This document shows positions 24,760 to 33,447 of a stretch of 64,000 nt of DNA, in pieces (position 1 is the first letter of the stretch; every line of letters starts with the position of its first letter). Below the pieces are notes generated by a model that saw only the letters and a program-made list of their open reading frames with translations, was not told the DNA's origin and did not search any database. The translations under genes were made by a program, and so were the position numbers. Source of the stretch: Ectothiorhodospira shaposhnikovii (GTDB lineage Bacteria; Pseudomonadota; Gammaproteobacteria; Ectothiorhodospirales; Ectothiorhodospiraceae); NCBI RefSeq assembly GCF_022227765.1, contig NZ_JAJMLZ010000006.1, forward strand, positions 1-64,000. The letters are read 5' to 3'.

Positions 24760-27117
24760 ATGCGATTCCTGATCAAATCCCTTGTGTTTGGCCTGATGGC
24801 CGTGTTCGGCGTGTTCACCCTGGGGGTGCTCTTCACCGCGGCCGCCTATGCCTATCTGGCGCCCCAGATGCCGGCGGTGGAAACCCTGCGGGACGTCCGG
24901 TTTCAGGTACCCCTGAGAGTATACAGCCGGGACGGGCTGTTGATGGCGGAATATGGTGAGCAGCGCCGCGAGCCGATTGCCATCGAGGATGTGCCCGAGC
25001 TGATGCGCCTGGCCTTCCTGGCGGCGGAGGATGACCGTTTCGAGAGCCACCCCGGGGTGGATCATGTGGGTCTGATCCGGGCCGCGCTCAATCTGGTGGC
25101 CACCGGCGAGAAGACCCAGGGGGGCAGCACCATCACCATGCAGGTGGCCCGTAACTTCTTCCTGGACCGGGAGAAGACCTATACCCGCAAGCTGACGGAA
25201 ATCTTTCTGGCCATTCGCATCGAGCGGGAGCTGACCAAGGACGAGATCCTGGAGTTGTATCTGAACAAGATCTTCCTCGGGCACCGGGCCTATGGGGTGC
25301 GGGCGGCGGCGCAGGTGTATTACGGGGTGGATGTGCATGACCTGACCCTGCCTCAGATCGCCACCATCGCCGGTCTGCCCCAGGCGCCCTCGCGGGCCAA
25401 TCCCATCACCAACCCCACCCGTGCCGTGGCCCGTCGCAATTATGTGCTGGGGCGCATGCACGAACTGGGGTACATCGATACGCCCACGTTCGAGGCGGCC
25501 CGGCAGGCACCGGAGACGGCCCGGCTGCATAACCCGGTGGTGCAGGTGGATGCGGCCCATGTGGCCGAGATGGCCCGCCTGGAAATGGTGGCCCGTTTCG
25601 GCGAAGCGGCCCATACGGATGGGTATCGGGTGTACACCTCGCTGGACCCGGCCATGCAGGGGGCGGCCAGCCGGGCGCTGCGGGCGGGTTTGATGGCCTA
25701 TGACCTGCGCCATGGCTATCGCGGTCCGGAGGCGGAGATCGACCTGCGGCGGCATGATACCGACGAGGCCCTGGACCGGGTGCTGGCGCAGTATCCCCGG
25801 GTGGCCGGGCAGTTGTGGCCGGGGGTGGTGCTTGAAGCGAACGCGGACCGGGCAACGGTCTATGTGGGCCGGGGCCAGCGGGTGACGCTCAATCGCGCCG
25901 CGGTGGAATGGGCCAGGCCCTATGTGGATGAGTCCACGCGCGGTCCGGCGCCTCGGGGGGTGTCGGATGTGGTGCGTCCCGGGCATGTGGTGCGTCTGCT
26001 GCGGGAGACCGAAGACCGTTGGGTGCTGCGTCAGGTGCCCGCGGTGGAAGGGGCGCTGGTGGCCCTGGACGCCCGGGACGGCGCCGTGCTGGCCCTGGTG
26101 GGCGGCTATGATTTCTATCGCAGCAATTTCAACCGGGCGGTGCGGGCGGAGCGTCAGCCCGGCTCGGCCTTCAAGCCCTTTATCTATTCGGCGGCCCTGG
26201 ATCATGGCTATTCACCGGCCAGCGTGATCAATGATGCGCCCATCGTGATCGAGGATGTCTCCCTGCAGGGGGAGTGGCGGCCGCGCAATTACAGCGGCCG
26301 TTTCTACGGACCGACCCGATTGCGGGAGGCCCTGGCCCATTCCCGCAACCTGGTGTCCATCCGGCTGCTGGATGAGGTGGGGGTGAACCGGGTGCATGGG
26401 TATCTGGACCGTTTCGGGCTGGAGCCGGCCCGTCATCCCCGGTCGCTGTCCATGGCCCTGGGCAGTGGTTCGGTGACGCCGCTGGAGCTGACCCGCGCCT
26501 ATGGGGTGTTTGCCAACGGCGGCTATCGGGTGGAGCCCTGGTTCATCGAGCGGATTGAGAATGACGCCGGCGAGGTGGTGTTCCTCAACGTGCCCCGGCG
26601 GGTCTGCGAGTCCTCCCCCTGCGAGGCACCGGCGGAGCGGACCATTCCGGCCTCCAACGCCTATCAGATGTACAGCATGATGCGGGATGTGGTGCAAAGC
26701 GGCACCGGCGGTCGTGCCCGGGCCCTGGGTCGGGAGGATGTGGCGGGCAAGACCGGGACCACCAACGAGCTGCGGGATGGCTGGTTTGCGGGTTTCGGTG
26801 GCAATATCGTCAGCACCGCCTGGGTGGGTTTTGACCAGTACACGTCCCTGGGGCGCCGCGAGACCGGCGGTTCCACGGCGTTGCCCATCTGGGTGGATTT
26901 CATGGGCGAGGCGCTCAAGGGTCAGCCCCAGCGGCGCTGGTCCCAGCCGTCCGGCATGGTGAGCCTGCGGATCGACGCGGAAACCGGCGGCCGGGTGACC
27001 AGTCGCACCCAGCGGGCCATCTTCGAGGTGTTCACGCCGGAGCAGTTACCGCCGGAGTTGCCCCGGGAGGCGCCGGGTCCGAGGGCGGACGAGCACACGC
27101 CGGAAAGCATTTTCTGA
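24760..27117 (+). CDS. mrcA: Class A penicillin-binding protein 1A
   Basis: 785 residues from ATG 24760. One N-terminal membrane anchor is followed by a GT51 glycosyltransferase domain with AAEDDRFESHPGVD (catalytic Glu about 90) and GGSTITMQVARNFFL. An OB-like insert lies near 330-430. The transpeptidase domain has the active serine in GSAFKPF (about S469), SRN (about 528) and KTGTT (about 664). It polymerises and cross-links peptidoglycan in the periplasm. The pilM-mrcA divergence is classical. The frame extends upstream of 24760, but that part lacks homology and a ribosome site. Confidence 0.97.
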   Translation: MRFLIKSLVFGLMAVFGVFTLGVLFTAAAYAYLAPQMPAVETLRDVRFQVPLRVYSRDGLLMAEYGEQRREPIAIEDVPELMRLAFLAAEDDRFESHPGVDHVGLIRAALNLVATGEKTQGGSTITMQVARNFFLDREKTYTRKLTEIFLAIRIERELTKDEILELYLNKIFLGHRAYGVRAAAQVYYGVDVHDLTLPQIATIAGLPQAPSRANPITNPTRAVARRNYVLGRMHELGYIDTPTFEAARQAPETARLHNPVVQVDAAHVAEMARLEMVARFGEAAHTDGYRVYTSLDPAMQGAASRALRAGLMAYDLRHGYRGPEAEIDLRRHDTDEALDRVLAQYPRVAGQLWPGVVLEANADRATVYVGRGQRVTLNRAAVEWARPYVDESTRGPAPRGVSDVVRPGHVVRLLRETEDRWVLRQVPAVEGALVALDARDGAVLALVGGYDFYRSNFNRAVRAERQPGSAFKPFIYSAALDHGYSPASVINDAPIVIEDVSLQGEWRPRNYSGRFYGPTRLREALAHSRNLVSIRLLDEVGVNRVHGYLDRFGLEPARHPRSLSMALGSGSVTPLELTRAYGVFANGGYRVEPWFIERIENDAGEVVFLNVPRRVCESSPCEAPAERTIPASNAYQMYSMMRDVVQSGTGGRARALGREDVAGKTGTTNELRDGWFAGFGGNIVSTAWVGFDQYTSLGRRETGGSTALPIWVDFMGEALKGQPQRRWSQPSGMVSLRIDAETGGRVTSRTQRAIFEVFTPEQLPPELPREAPGPRADEHTPESIF

Positions 27118-27136
27118 AGCGGTCGGGAGGCGCGTC

Positions 27137-27730
27137 ATGTCCACCAATGATCTTCGCGTGCGTCAGATGATCGCCGAGGAGGCGGCCCGCATCATCCTGG
27201 ACGAGGGGGTGGTGGATTACCGCCTGGCCAAGCGCAAGGCGGCGGACCGGCTGGGCGCGGGTCAGACCCGGAATCTGCCCAGGAACGCGGAGATCGAGGA
27301 GGCGGTGATGGAGCGTCAGCGTCTGTTCGAGGATGACGCGTCACGGCTTCAGCTTCGGCATCTGCGACAGGTGGCGGTGAAGGCGATGCGCATGCTGGAG
27401 CCCTTCAATCCCCGTCTGGTGGGGCCGGTGCTGGCGGGGATCGTCAATGGCCGGGATGAGCTGACCCTGCATGTGTTTGCGGACAGTCCGGAGGAGGTCA
27501 TCTTCTTTCTGCAGGACCGGGGTGTGACCTGGCGGGCGGACGAGCGTCGTTTGCGCAGCGGGCAGGGGCATGTGTTTTATCCCTGCATCGAGTTCGGCGC
27601 GGAAGGGGTGGACGTGGATGTGGTGGTGTTCCCGGTGGACGGGATCCGTCAGCCGCCGCCGAGCCCGGTGGACGGGCGACCGATGAAGCGGGCGGGGTTG
27701 AAGGTGGTGGAGCAGATGCTGGAGGGGTGA
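27137..27730 (+). CDS. Conserved hypothetical, nucleotidyltransferase-like
   Basis: 197 residues, 19 bp after mrcA and in the same direction. The C-terminal half has HVFADSPEEVIFFLQDRGV, CIEFGAEGVDVDVVVFPVDG and ends RPMKRAGLKVVEQML. The DVDVVVFP strand after a preceding acidic region is reminiscent of a nucleotidyltransferase fold, but the usual GSxxxG..SD.D motif is not seen. No signal peptide is present. I do not know its function; it resembles a family of gammaproteobacterial conserved proteins. Confidence 0.7.
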   Translation: MSTNDLRVRQMIAEEAARIILDEGVVDYRLAKRKAADRLGAGQTRNLPRNAEIEEAVMERQRLFEDDASRLQLRHLRQVAVKAMRMLEPFNPRLVGPVLAGIVNGRDELTLHVFADSPEEVIFFLQDRGVTWRADERRLRSGQGHVFYPCIEFGAEGVDVDVVVFPVDGIRQPPPSPVDGRPMKRAGLKVVEQMLEG

Positions 27731-27748
27731 GGGTAGGTCCCTCACCCC
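27724..27748. terminator. Hairpin between convergent genes
   Basis: GGGGTGAGGG (27724-27733) and CCCTCACCCC (27739-27748) form a perfect 10-bp stem with a TAGGT loop. It overlaps the stop codon of the plus-strand gene and ends 7 bases before the hemE stop codon. There is no T-run, so termination in either direction is only likely. Confidence 0.5.
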
Positions 27749-27754
27749 GTCCTA

Positions 27755-28822
27755 TCAGCCGGCGTGGTACTGCTTGCCTTCCTCGTGCACGGTTTCCACC
27801 AGGGCGGCAACGTTTTCCGGATCGATCTTCGGATGGATGCCGTGGCCCAGGTTGAAGACGTGGCCGCTGCCGTGGCCGAAGCCGGCCAGGACCTTCTTGG
27901 CCTCTTCGCGGACCTTGTCGGGGGACGCATACAGCACGGCCGGGTCCAGGTTGCCCTGCAGGGCCACGCGGTCACCCACCCGCTTGCGGGCATCGCTGAT
28001 GTTCACGGTCCAGTCCAGACCCAGGGCATCGCAGCCGGTGTCGGCCATGATTTCCAGCCACTGACCGCCGCCCTTGGTGAACAGCACCACCGGCACCTTG
28101 CGGCCTTCGGCCTCGCGGGTCACGCCTTCGACGATGCGCTGCATGTACTGCAGGGAGAACAGACGGTAGTTCTCCGGGCTCAGGGAGCCGCCCCAGGTGT
28201 CGAAGATCATCACGGCCTGGGCGCCGGCGGCGATCTGGGCGTTCAGGTAGGCCACGACGGTGTCGGCCAGCACGCTCAGCAGGTGGTGCAGGGTGGCCGG
28301 GTCGTCATACATCATGCCCTTGATGCGGGCGAATTCCTTGGAGGAGCCGCCTTCCACCATGTAGGTGGCCAGGGTCCAGGGGCTGCCGGAGAAGCCGATC
28401 AGGGGCACCCGGCCGTCCAGTTCCTTGCGGATCAGGCGCACGGCGTCCATCACGTAGCGCAGTTTGTCTTCCGGGTCGGGCACGCCCAGGGCGCGGATGG
28501 CGGCGGCGTCCTGTACCGGGCGCTCGAAGCGGGGGCCTTCACCCTCGGAGAAGTACAGGCCCAGGCCCATGGCGTCCGGAATGGTGAGGATGTCGGAGAA
28601 CAGGATGGCGGCATCCAGGGGGAAGCGATCCAGCGGCTGCATGGTGACTTCGCAGGCCAGTTCCGGGTTTTCGCACAGGCCCATGAAGCTGCCGGCATGG
28701 GCCCGGGTGGCGCGGTATTCCGGCAGGTAGCGGCCGGCCTGGCGCATGATCCAGATGGGGGTCGTGTCCACGGGCTCGCGCAGCAGGGCCCGCAGGAGTC
28801 GGTCGTTTTTCAGTTGGCTCAT
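27755..28822 (-). CDS. hemE: Uroporphyrinogen decarboxylase
   Basis: 355 residues from ATG 28822; a GTG 15 bases upstream is a less likely start. The N-terminus [20 protein letters not shown] holds the conserved RQAGR substrate-binding motif, and [16 protein letters not shown] is the second HemE signature. Length equals the E. coli enzyme to within a few residues. It removes four carboxyl groups from uroporphyrinogen III to give coproporphyrinogen III in haem synthesis, in the cytoplasm. The haem demand of the cbb3 oxidase encoded 5 kb away makes it a natural neighbour, but linkage is not operonic. Confidence 0.97.
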   Translation of the reverse strand: MSQLKNDRLLRALLREPVDTTPIWIMRQAGRYLPEYRATRAHAGSFMGLCENPELACEVTMQPLDRFPLDAAILFSDILTIPDAMGLGLYFSEGEGPRFERPVQDAAAIRALGVPDPEDKLRYVMDAVRLIRKELDGRVPLIGFSGSPWTLATYMVEGGSSKEFARIKGMMYDDPATLHHLLSVLADTVVAYLNAQIAAGAQAVMIFDTWGGSLSPENYRLFSLQYMQRIVEGVTREAEGRKVPVVLFTKGGGQWLEIMADTGCDALGLDWTVNISDARKRVGDRVALQGNLDPAVLYASPDKVREEAKKVLAGFGHGSGHVFNLGHGIHPKIDPENVAALVETVHEEGKQYHAG

Positions 28823-28949
28823 GAGTTCTCGATGCACATGGGGTTAAACCCCCGATTATACGAAGGGTTGTCCGTGTACGTATATGGATGGAGGGGCGTT
28901 TACCCGGGGCCAGGTCATGAAAACGGCCGATGTGCCGGTCCTTGACGGG

Positions 28950-29402
28950 TCAGGACAGGCGGGTTTTGACCATTCCGCTGACCGCCGCCATGTCGGCGCG
29001 GCCCTGCATGCGGGGCTTGAGCAGGTTCATGACCTTGCCCATGTCCCGGACCGATTCGGCACCGGATTCGGCCAGTGCAGCATCAATCATCTGCCGGATT
29101 TCATCGTCCGTCAGGGCCTGGGGCAGGTAGGCCTGGATCACCTCCAGTTCCGCCTGCTCCACCTGGGCCAGGTCGTCACGGCCGGCCTGCTGGTACTGGC
29201 TGATGGATTCGCGGCGTTGCTTCACCATCTTGTCCAGCACCGCCAGAATCTGGGCGTCGTCGAGTTCGGTGCGGCTGTCCACTTCCATCTGCTTGATGGC
29301 AGCCAGGATCAGACGCACCGTACCCAGACGGGACTTGTCGCCGCCGCGCATGGCGGCCTTCATGTCCTCGGTGATCCGGGACTTGAGCGAGGAGGTCGTC
29401 AT
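28950..29402 (-). CDS. GatB/YqeY domain protein
   Basis: 150 residues: SLKSRITEDMKAAMRGGDKS, then RLGTVRLILAAIKQMEVD and VIQAYLPQALTDDEI, the complete YqeY pattern. YqeY resembles the tRNA-interacting tail of GatB; its cellular task is not settled. It lies 14 bp after rpsU on the same strand. In many gammaproteobacteria rpsU-yqeY is followed by dnaG and rpoD; here hemE follows. Confidence 0.95.
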   Translation of the reverse strand: MTTSSLKSRITEDMKAAMRGGDKSRLGTVRLILAAIKQMEVDSRTELDDAQILAVLDKMVKQRRESISQYQQAGRDDLAQVEQAELEVIQAYLPQALTDDEIRQMIDAALAESGAESVRDMGKVMNLLKPRMQGRADMAAVSGMVKTRLS

Positions 29403-29416
29403 GGCGCGTAGAGGAC

Positions 29417-29632
29417 TTAGTACAGACGCTCGCGGCGGCTGATTTCCTTCGAGAGGCGCTTCATCTGACGCTTCACGGCAGCAGCAGCCTTGCGCTTGCG
29501 CACTTCCGTGGGCTTTTCATAGAACTCGCGGCGGCGCACTTCGGTCAGTACACCGGCCTTTTCGCAGGTGCGCTTGAAGCGGCGCAGGGCGACCTCGAAG
29601 GGTTCGTTCTCTTTTTCTCGCACGTGGGGCAT
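29417..29632 (-). CDS. rpsU: 30S ribosomal protein S21
   Basis: 71 residues from ATG 29632 ([20 protein letters not shown]), the usual S21 length and sequence; an upstream in-frame start is not supported. Basic throughout, ending [12 protein letters not shown]21 helps 30S subunits engage natural mRNAs during initiation. It is first in an operon with yqeY and divergent from tsaD, as in many gammaproteobacteria. Confidence 0.97.
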   Translation of the reverse strand: MPHVREKENEPFEVALRRFKRTCEKAGVLTEVRRREFYEKPTEVRKRKAAAAVKRQMKRLSKEISRRERLY

Positions 29633-29751
29633 AAAATCGTCACCGTCCGTCAATTCAGTTCACAGGTTCAGGGGCACAGCTACTCCACCTCCGGCGGAGA
29701 ATCACGCATTATAGGATGGTGCGGACCAAAAACCAAAGCCCCGTGAGTGAA

Positions 29752-30801
29752 ATGAGCCTGAAAAAGTCTGTTGATGCCGAAAACGCCCTGTGTGTCCTGG
29801 GGATCGAGACCTCCTGCGATGAGACCGGGGTGGCGGTGTATGACACCCGCCGGGGGCTGCTGGCCCATGCCCTGCACAGTCAGGTGGCCCTGCATGCGGA
29901 GTATGGCGGGGTGGTGCCGGAGCTGGCCTCCCGTGACCATGTGCGCCGGGTGTTGCCGTTGGTGCGTCAGGTGATGGGGGAGGCCGGGGTGAGTGGCGAT
30001 GACCTGGACGGGGTGGCGTTCACCGCCGGGCCGGGGCTTTTGGGGGCGCTGCTGGTGGGGGCGTCGGTGGCCCGCAGCATGGCCTGGGGCTGGGGCGTGC
30101 CGGCGGTGGCCGTGCATCACATGGAGGGACATCTGCTGGCGCCCCTGCTGGAGGAACCGGCGCCGGCGTTTCCGTTCGTGGCCCTGCTGGTGTCCGGTGG
30201 GCACACGATGCTGGTGGATGTACGGGGGCTGGGCCGATACCGGATTCTGGGGGAAAGTCTGGATGATGCGGCGGGCGAGGCCTTCGATAAGACGGCCAAG
30301 TTGCTGGGGCTGGGGTACCCGGGTGGTCCCGCGCTGGCGCGGCTGGCGGAGCAGGGAGACCCGGGGCGGTTTCGTTTCCCGCGGCCGATGACGGATCGGC
30401 CGGGGTTGGCGTTCAGTTTTTCCGGTCTGAAGACGCGGGCGCTGACCACGCTGCAGGACGGTTCCCGGGATGCCCGGTTGGATGCGGATGTGGCGCGGGC
30501 ATTCGAGGATGCGGTGGTGGATACCCTGGTGATCAAGTGTCGGCGGGCGATGCAGGCGGTGGGGGCTCGGCGCCTGGTGGTGGCCGGTGGGGTGGGGGCC
30601 AATCGTCGTCTGCGGGCGGCGCTGGCGGCGATGGCGGCCGAGGAGGGCGGGCAGGTGTTCTATCCGCGCATCGAGTTCTGTACCGACAACGGGGCGATGA
30701 TCGCCCTGGCCGGGGCCTTGCGCCTGGCCGCCGGGGCCCAGTGCGGGCTGGAGATTCCGGCCCGGGCCCGGTGGAGCATTGACGAGCTGGCGCCGGTGTA
30801 G
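29752..30801 (+). CDS. tsaD: tRNA N6-threonylcarbamoyladenosine synthase catalytic subunit
   Basis: 349 residues from ATG 29752; ATG 29716 is also in frame and the N-terminal choice is uncertain because neither has a good ribosome site. Homology begins at [17 protein letters not shown]. The metal site HHMEGH (HxxxH), [14 protein letters not shown] and [12 protein letters not shown] are family signatures. With TsaB, TsaC and TsaE it makes t6A37 on ANN-decoding tRNAs. The tsaD-rpsU divergence is conserved. Confidence 0.95.
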   Translation: MSLKKSVDAENALCVLGIETSCDETGVAVYDTRRGLLAHALHSQVALHAEYGGVVPELASRDHVRRVLPLVRQVMGEAGVSGDDLDGVAFTAGPGLLGALLVGASVARSMAWGWGVPAVAVHHMEGHLLAPLLEEPAPAFPFVALLVSGGHTMLVDVRGLGRYRILGESLDDAAGEAFDKTAKLLGLGYPGGPALARLAEQGDPGRFRFPRPMTDRPGLAFSFSGLKTRALTTLQDGSRDARLDADVARAFEDAVVDTLVIKCRRAMQAVGARRLVVAGGVGANRRLRAALAAMAAEEGGQVFYPRIEFCTDNGAMIALAGALRLAAGAQCGLEIPARARWSIDELAPV

Positions 30802-30828
30802 CACCTTCGGTCGCGTCGTGGGAGCGGC

Positions 30829-30850
30829 CCCCGGCCCCCTTGGGCCGGGG
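30829..30850. terminator. Hairpin between tsaD and plsY
   Basis: CCCCGGCCC (30829-30837) pairs with GGGCCGGGG (30842-30850). It lies between convergent genes. No T-run follows directly; the adjacent GTGGGAGCGG is shared with the palindrome at 59916, so this may be a REP-like unit rather than a terminator. Confidence 0.4.
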
Positions 30851-30864
30851 ATGTTTCGTCGGAC

Positions 30865-31464
30865 CTAGGGCTGCTTTTTCTGCCCGATTCTGGGTTCCGT
30901 CTTGTTCATGATGCGGCGGATGTTGCTGGCGTGCCTTACATAGATGAAGGCCATCATGAAGCAGGCCGCGACGGTGACCCAGGCATCTCCCATGATCAGT
31001 GCCACCCAGATGGGGGCCGAGGTGGCCGCGGCCAGGGCACCGATGGAGGAGGTGCGGGTGATGGCGGCGGCCAGCAGCCAGGTGACCAGGGTGCAGAGGC
31101 CCACGGCCCAGTGCAGGCCCAGCAGGACACCCAGGCCGGTGGCCACGCCCTTGCCGCCCTTGAATTGGTGGAACACCGGGAACAGGTGGCCGAGGAAGGC
31201 GGCCAGGGCCACCAGTGCCAGGGCAAGACCTTCCAGCCCCAGGGCCTGGGCGATCAATACCGGGATCAGGCCCTTGAGAAGATCCCCCACGAGGGTGATG
31301 ATGGCCGCCTTTTTGCCGCCGGAGCGCAGGACGTTGGTGGCGCCGGGGTTGCCCGAGCCCTGGGTGCGGGGGTCGGGCAGGCCCAGCAGCTTGCAGGTGA
31401 TGATGGCGGTGGAGATGGAGCCGATCAGGTAGGCGGCGATGGTCAGTATGATGGGCAGCAGCAT
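30865..31464 (-). CDS. plsY: Acyl-phosphate glycerol-3-phosphate acyltransferase PlsY
   Basis: 199 residues from ATG 31464, the usual length. Multi-pass membrane protein with the three PlsY motifs: GSISTAI, SGNPGATNVLRSGGKKAA, and FKGGKGVATGLGVL. It acylates glycerol-3-phosphate from acyl-phosphate to give lysophosphatidic acid in the inner membrane. A long frame continues upstream but is antisense to bioH. folB, often its partner, is not present. Confidence 0.95.
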   Translation of the reverse strand: MLLPIILTIAAYLIGSISTAIITCKLLGLPDPRTQGSGNPGATNVLRSGGKKAAIITLVGDLLKGLIPVLIAQALGLEGLALALVALAAFLGHLFPVFHQFKGGKGVATGLGVLLGLHWAVGLCTLVTWLLAAAITRTSSIGALAAATSAPIWVALIMGDAWVTVAACFMMAFIYVRHASNIRRIMNKTEPRIGQKKQP

Positions 31465-31547
31465 GGGGTGGCGTATCCTCGCCGGCCTGTTGGGTCGGTC
31501 GGGCGGTTGGGTTTGCCGCGCATGATAACCGAGAACATGCCTTAAAG

Positions 31548-31571
31548 CCCCTCTCCTTTGTGGGAGAGGGG
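31548..31571. repeat. Intergenic hairpin of the CCCCTCTCC...GGAGAGGGG type
   Basis: CCCCTCTCC (31548-31556) pairs with GGAGAGGGG (31563-31571), followed by TTGGGGTGAGGGG. This is a common proteobacterial intergenic repeat. It lies in the divergent gap between plsY and bioH. Confidence 0.55.
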
Positions 31572-31650
31572 TTGGGGTGAGGGGAAGATCCTCTGAATGC
31601 AGAAATATACTGGGAATGCGGAAATATGCCGGCCCGGAGGAGGGGTGTGA

Positions 31651-32424
31651 GTGACTGTTGCCTTGACAACCCATTCCCAGGGTCACGGCCCGAGCCTGAC
31701 CCTGATCCACGGCTGGGGTCTCAATGCCGGGGTCTGGGAGGATCTGGCCCGCGCCCTGGCCGATGATTTCCAGGTCCACCGCGTGGATCTGCCCGGCCAT
31801 GGCGCCGCCGCCGGTGAGACCCGACTGGGGGATCTGGATACCCTGGCGGATCGCCTGGCCGCCACCCTGCCGATTTCTGGGTCCACCCTGGTGGGCTGGT
31901 CCCTGGGTGCCCTGGTGGCCTTGCAGGCCGCGGCGCGCCATCCGCAACGGGTTCACCGGGTCATCCTGGTGGCCGGCACGCCGCGCTTCGTGCAGGCTCC
32001 GGACTGGCCCCATGCCATGCGCCTGCCGGTGCTGGATGCCTTTGCCCAGGGCCTGGCCGCTCAGTACCGGGTGACACTGAACCGCTTCCTGTCCCTGCAG
32101 TTCCACGGTCTGCCCGATGCCCAGGCGGCATTGAAGACCCTGCGTGGCCGTCTGTTGGACAGCCCGCCCACGCCCGAGGCCCTGACCGAGGGGCTGGGAC
32201 TGTTGCGGGACATGGATCTGCGCCCGACCCTGGCCGCCCTGCCATGTCCGGTGCATGCCGTGTTCGGCGAGTACGATACCCTGGTGCCCGCCGCCGCCGA
32301 GACGTCGTTCAAGGCGCTGCGGCCGGCCATGGGCACTGCCGTGATCGAGGGCGCCGGCCATGCCCCGTTCCTGTCCCGACCGGCCGAATTCGAGGCCGTT
32401 CTCCGGAGTTTCCTGCATGACTGA
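31651..32424 (+). CDS. bioH: Pimeloyl-ACP methyl ester carboxylesterase BioH
   Basis: 257 residues from GTG 31651 behind GGAGGAGGGG. Alpha/beta hydrolase: LTLIHGWGLNAGVWEDLA (oxyanion HGWG), nucleophile elbow VGWSLGAL (Ser about 84), acid in FGEYDTLVP and base in GAGHAPFLSRP. It demethylates pimeloyl-ACP methyl ester, ending the BioC-BioH route to the biotin precursor. bioC overlaps its 3' end by 8 bases, which supports the assignment against a generic hydrolase. Confidence 0.95.
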   Translation: MTVALTTHSQGHGPSLTLIHGWGLNAGVWEDLARALADDFQVHRVDLPGHGAAAGETRLGDLDTLADRLAATLPISGSTLVGWSLGALVALQAAARHPQRVHRVILVAGTPRFVQAPDWPHAMRLPVLDAFAQGLAAQYRVTLNRFLSLQFHGLPDAQAALKTLRGRLLDSPPTPEALTEGLGLLRDMDLRPTLAALPCPVHAVFGEYDTLVPAAAETSFKALRPAMGTAVIEGAGHAPFLSRPAEFEAVLRSFLHD

Positions 32425-33283
32425 TCTCTCCCGATACCGCGTGGACAAGCAGCGGGTACGCGCCACCTTCGACCGGGCCGCCTCGTCCTATGACGAGGCG
32501 GCGGTGTTGCAGAAGGAGGTCTGCAGCCGGTTGCTGGAGCGGTTGGCGTGGATCCGGCTGCAGCCGGCGCGGGTGCTGGATGCGGGCACGGGCACGGGGC
32601 AGGGGCTGCGCGGGCTGCGTCGACGGTATCGCGGCGCGCGGGCGGTGGGGCTGGATCTGTCGCCGTCCATGTTGCGGCAGGCGGGCAAGGGGGGCGGCTG
32701 GTGGCGCAAGCCGGGGCTGGTGTGTGCGGATGTGGAGGCGCTGCCGTTTGCCGATGCCGGTTTTGATCTGATTTTTTCCAGTCTGACGATCCAGTGGTGC
32801 AATGACCTGGACCGGACGTTTGCCGGATTCCGACGGGTGCTGGCTCCCGGCGGGCTGCTGATGTTCACGACCCTGGGGCCGGATACCCTGCATGAATTGC
32901 GTTCGGCCTGGGAGGCGGTGGATGGTCATGCCCATGTGAATGCCTTTCTGGACATGCATGACGTGGGGGATGCCCTGGTGCGGGCCGGATTTGCGGACCC
33001 GGTGATGGACGTGGAGCGGATCACGGTGACGTATCCCCGGATGGGGCGTCTGATGCGGGATCTGCAGGCGATCGGGGCCACCAATGCCCTGCTGGGGCGG
33101 GGGCGGGGGTTGACCACGCCGTCACGGTTGCGGGCGGCGGAGGCGGCCTATGAGTCGTTCCGGAATGCCGAGGGTGTGTTGCCGGCGACCTATGAGGTGA
33201 TTTACGGGCATGCCTGGGTGACGGCGACACCGGCGCCCAGTCCGATGCCGGAGCGGGGGGTGATCCCGATTGCCCGGAGCTGA
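32417..33283 (+). CDS. bioC: Malonyl-ACP O-methyltransferase BioC
   Basis: 288 residues from ATG 32417, inside the last codons of bioH. Begins DLSRYRVDKQRVRATFDRAA. SAM motif I is VLDAGTGTGQGLRGL; later VGLDLSPSMLRQA, FDLIFSSLTIQWCNDLDRTF and LGPDTLHELRSAW are BioC signatures. It methylates malonyl-ACP so that fatty-acid synthase can extend it to a pimeloyl thioester. bioD, bioF, bioA and bioB are not in the window, so the biotin genes are dispersed. Confidence 0.95.
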   Translation: MTDLSRYRVDKQRVRATFDRAASSYDEAAVLQKEVCSRLLERLAWIRLQPARVLDAGTGTGQGLRGLRRRYRGARAVGLDLSPSMLRQAGKGGGWWRKPGLVCADVEALPFADAGFDLIFSSLTIQWCNDLDRTFAGFRRVLAPGGLLMFTTLGPDTLHELRSAWEAVDGHAHVNAFLDMHDVGDALVRAGFADPVMDVERITVTYPRMGRLMRDLQAIGATNALLGRGRGLTTPSRLRAAEAAYESFRNAEGVLPATYEVIYGHAWVTATPAPSPMPERGVIPIARS

Positions 33284-33304
33284 TCAGTCTTTCTGTTGCC
33301 CCCA

Positions 33305-33347
33305 TCAATTCCATTGAGTCGAACCCTTCAATTCCTTGGGTTATAGT
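33305..33347 (+). promoter_or_regulatory. Candidate control region of the cco operon
   Basis: A perfect inverted repeat TCAAT-TCC-ATTGA lies at 33305-33317, and a related CAATTCCTTG follows at 33329-33338, about two helical turns further on. TATAGT at 33342-33347 fits a -10 element. No FNR box (TTGAT-N4-ATCAA) is present. The function of the repeats is unknown. Confidence 0.3.
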
Positions 33348-33447
33348 CAGGTATGAAGCGCGCGCGACCGCCGATTGCCGGGTTCGCAAAATTCCAGGGA
33401 ACGGTCTATACCCTTAAGTAAAAAAGGGAAGACTCAGAGATCTCGCC

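Noticed and set aside
33284-33447. FNR/Anr box before ccoN
   Set aside because: TTGAGTCGAACCCTTCAA looks tempting, but the half-sites are spaced wrongly and do not match TTGAT-N4-ATCAA.
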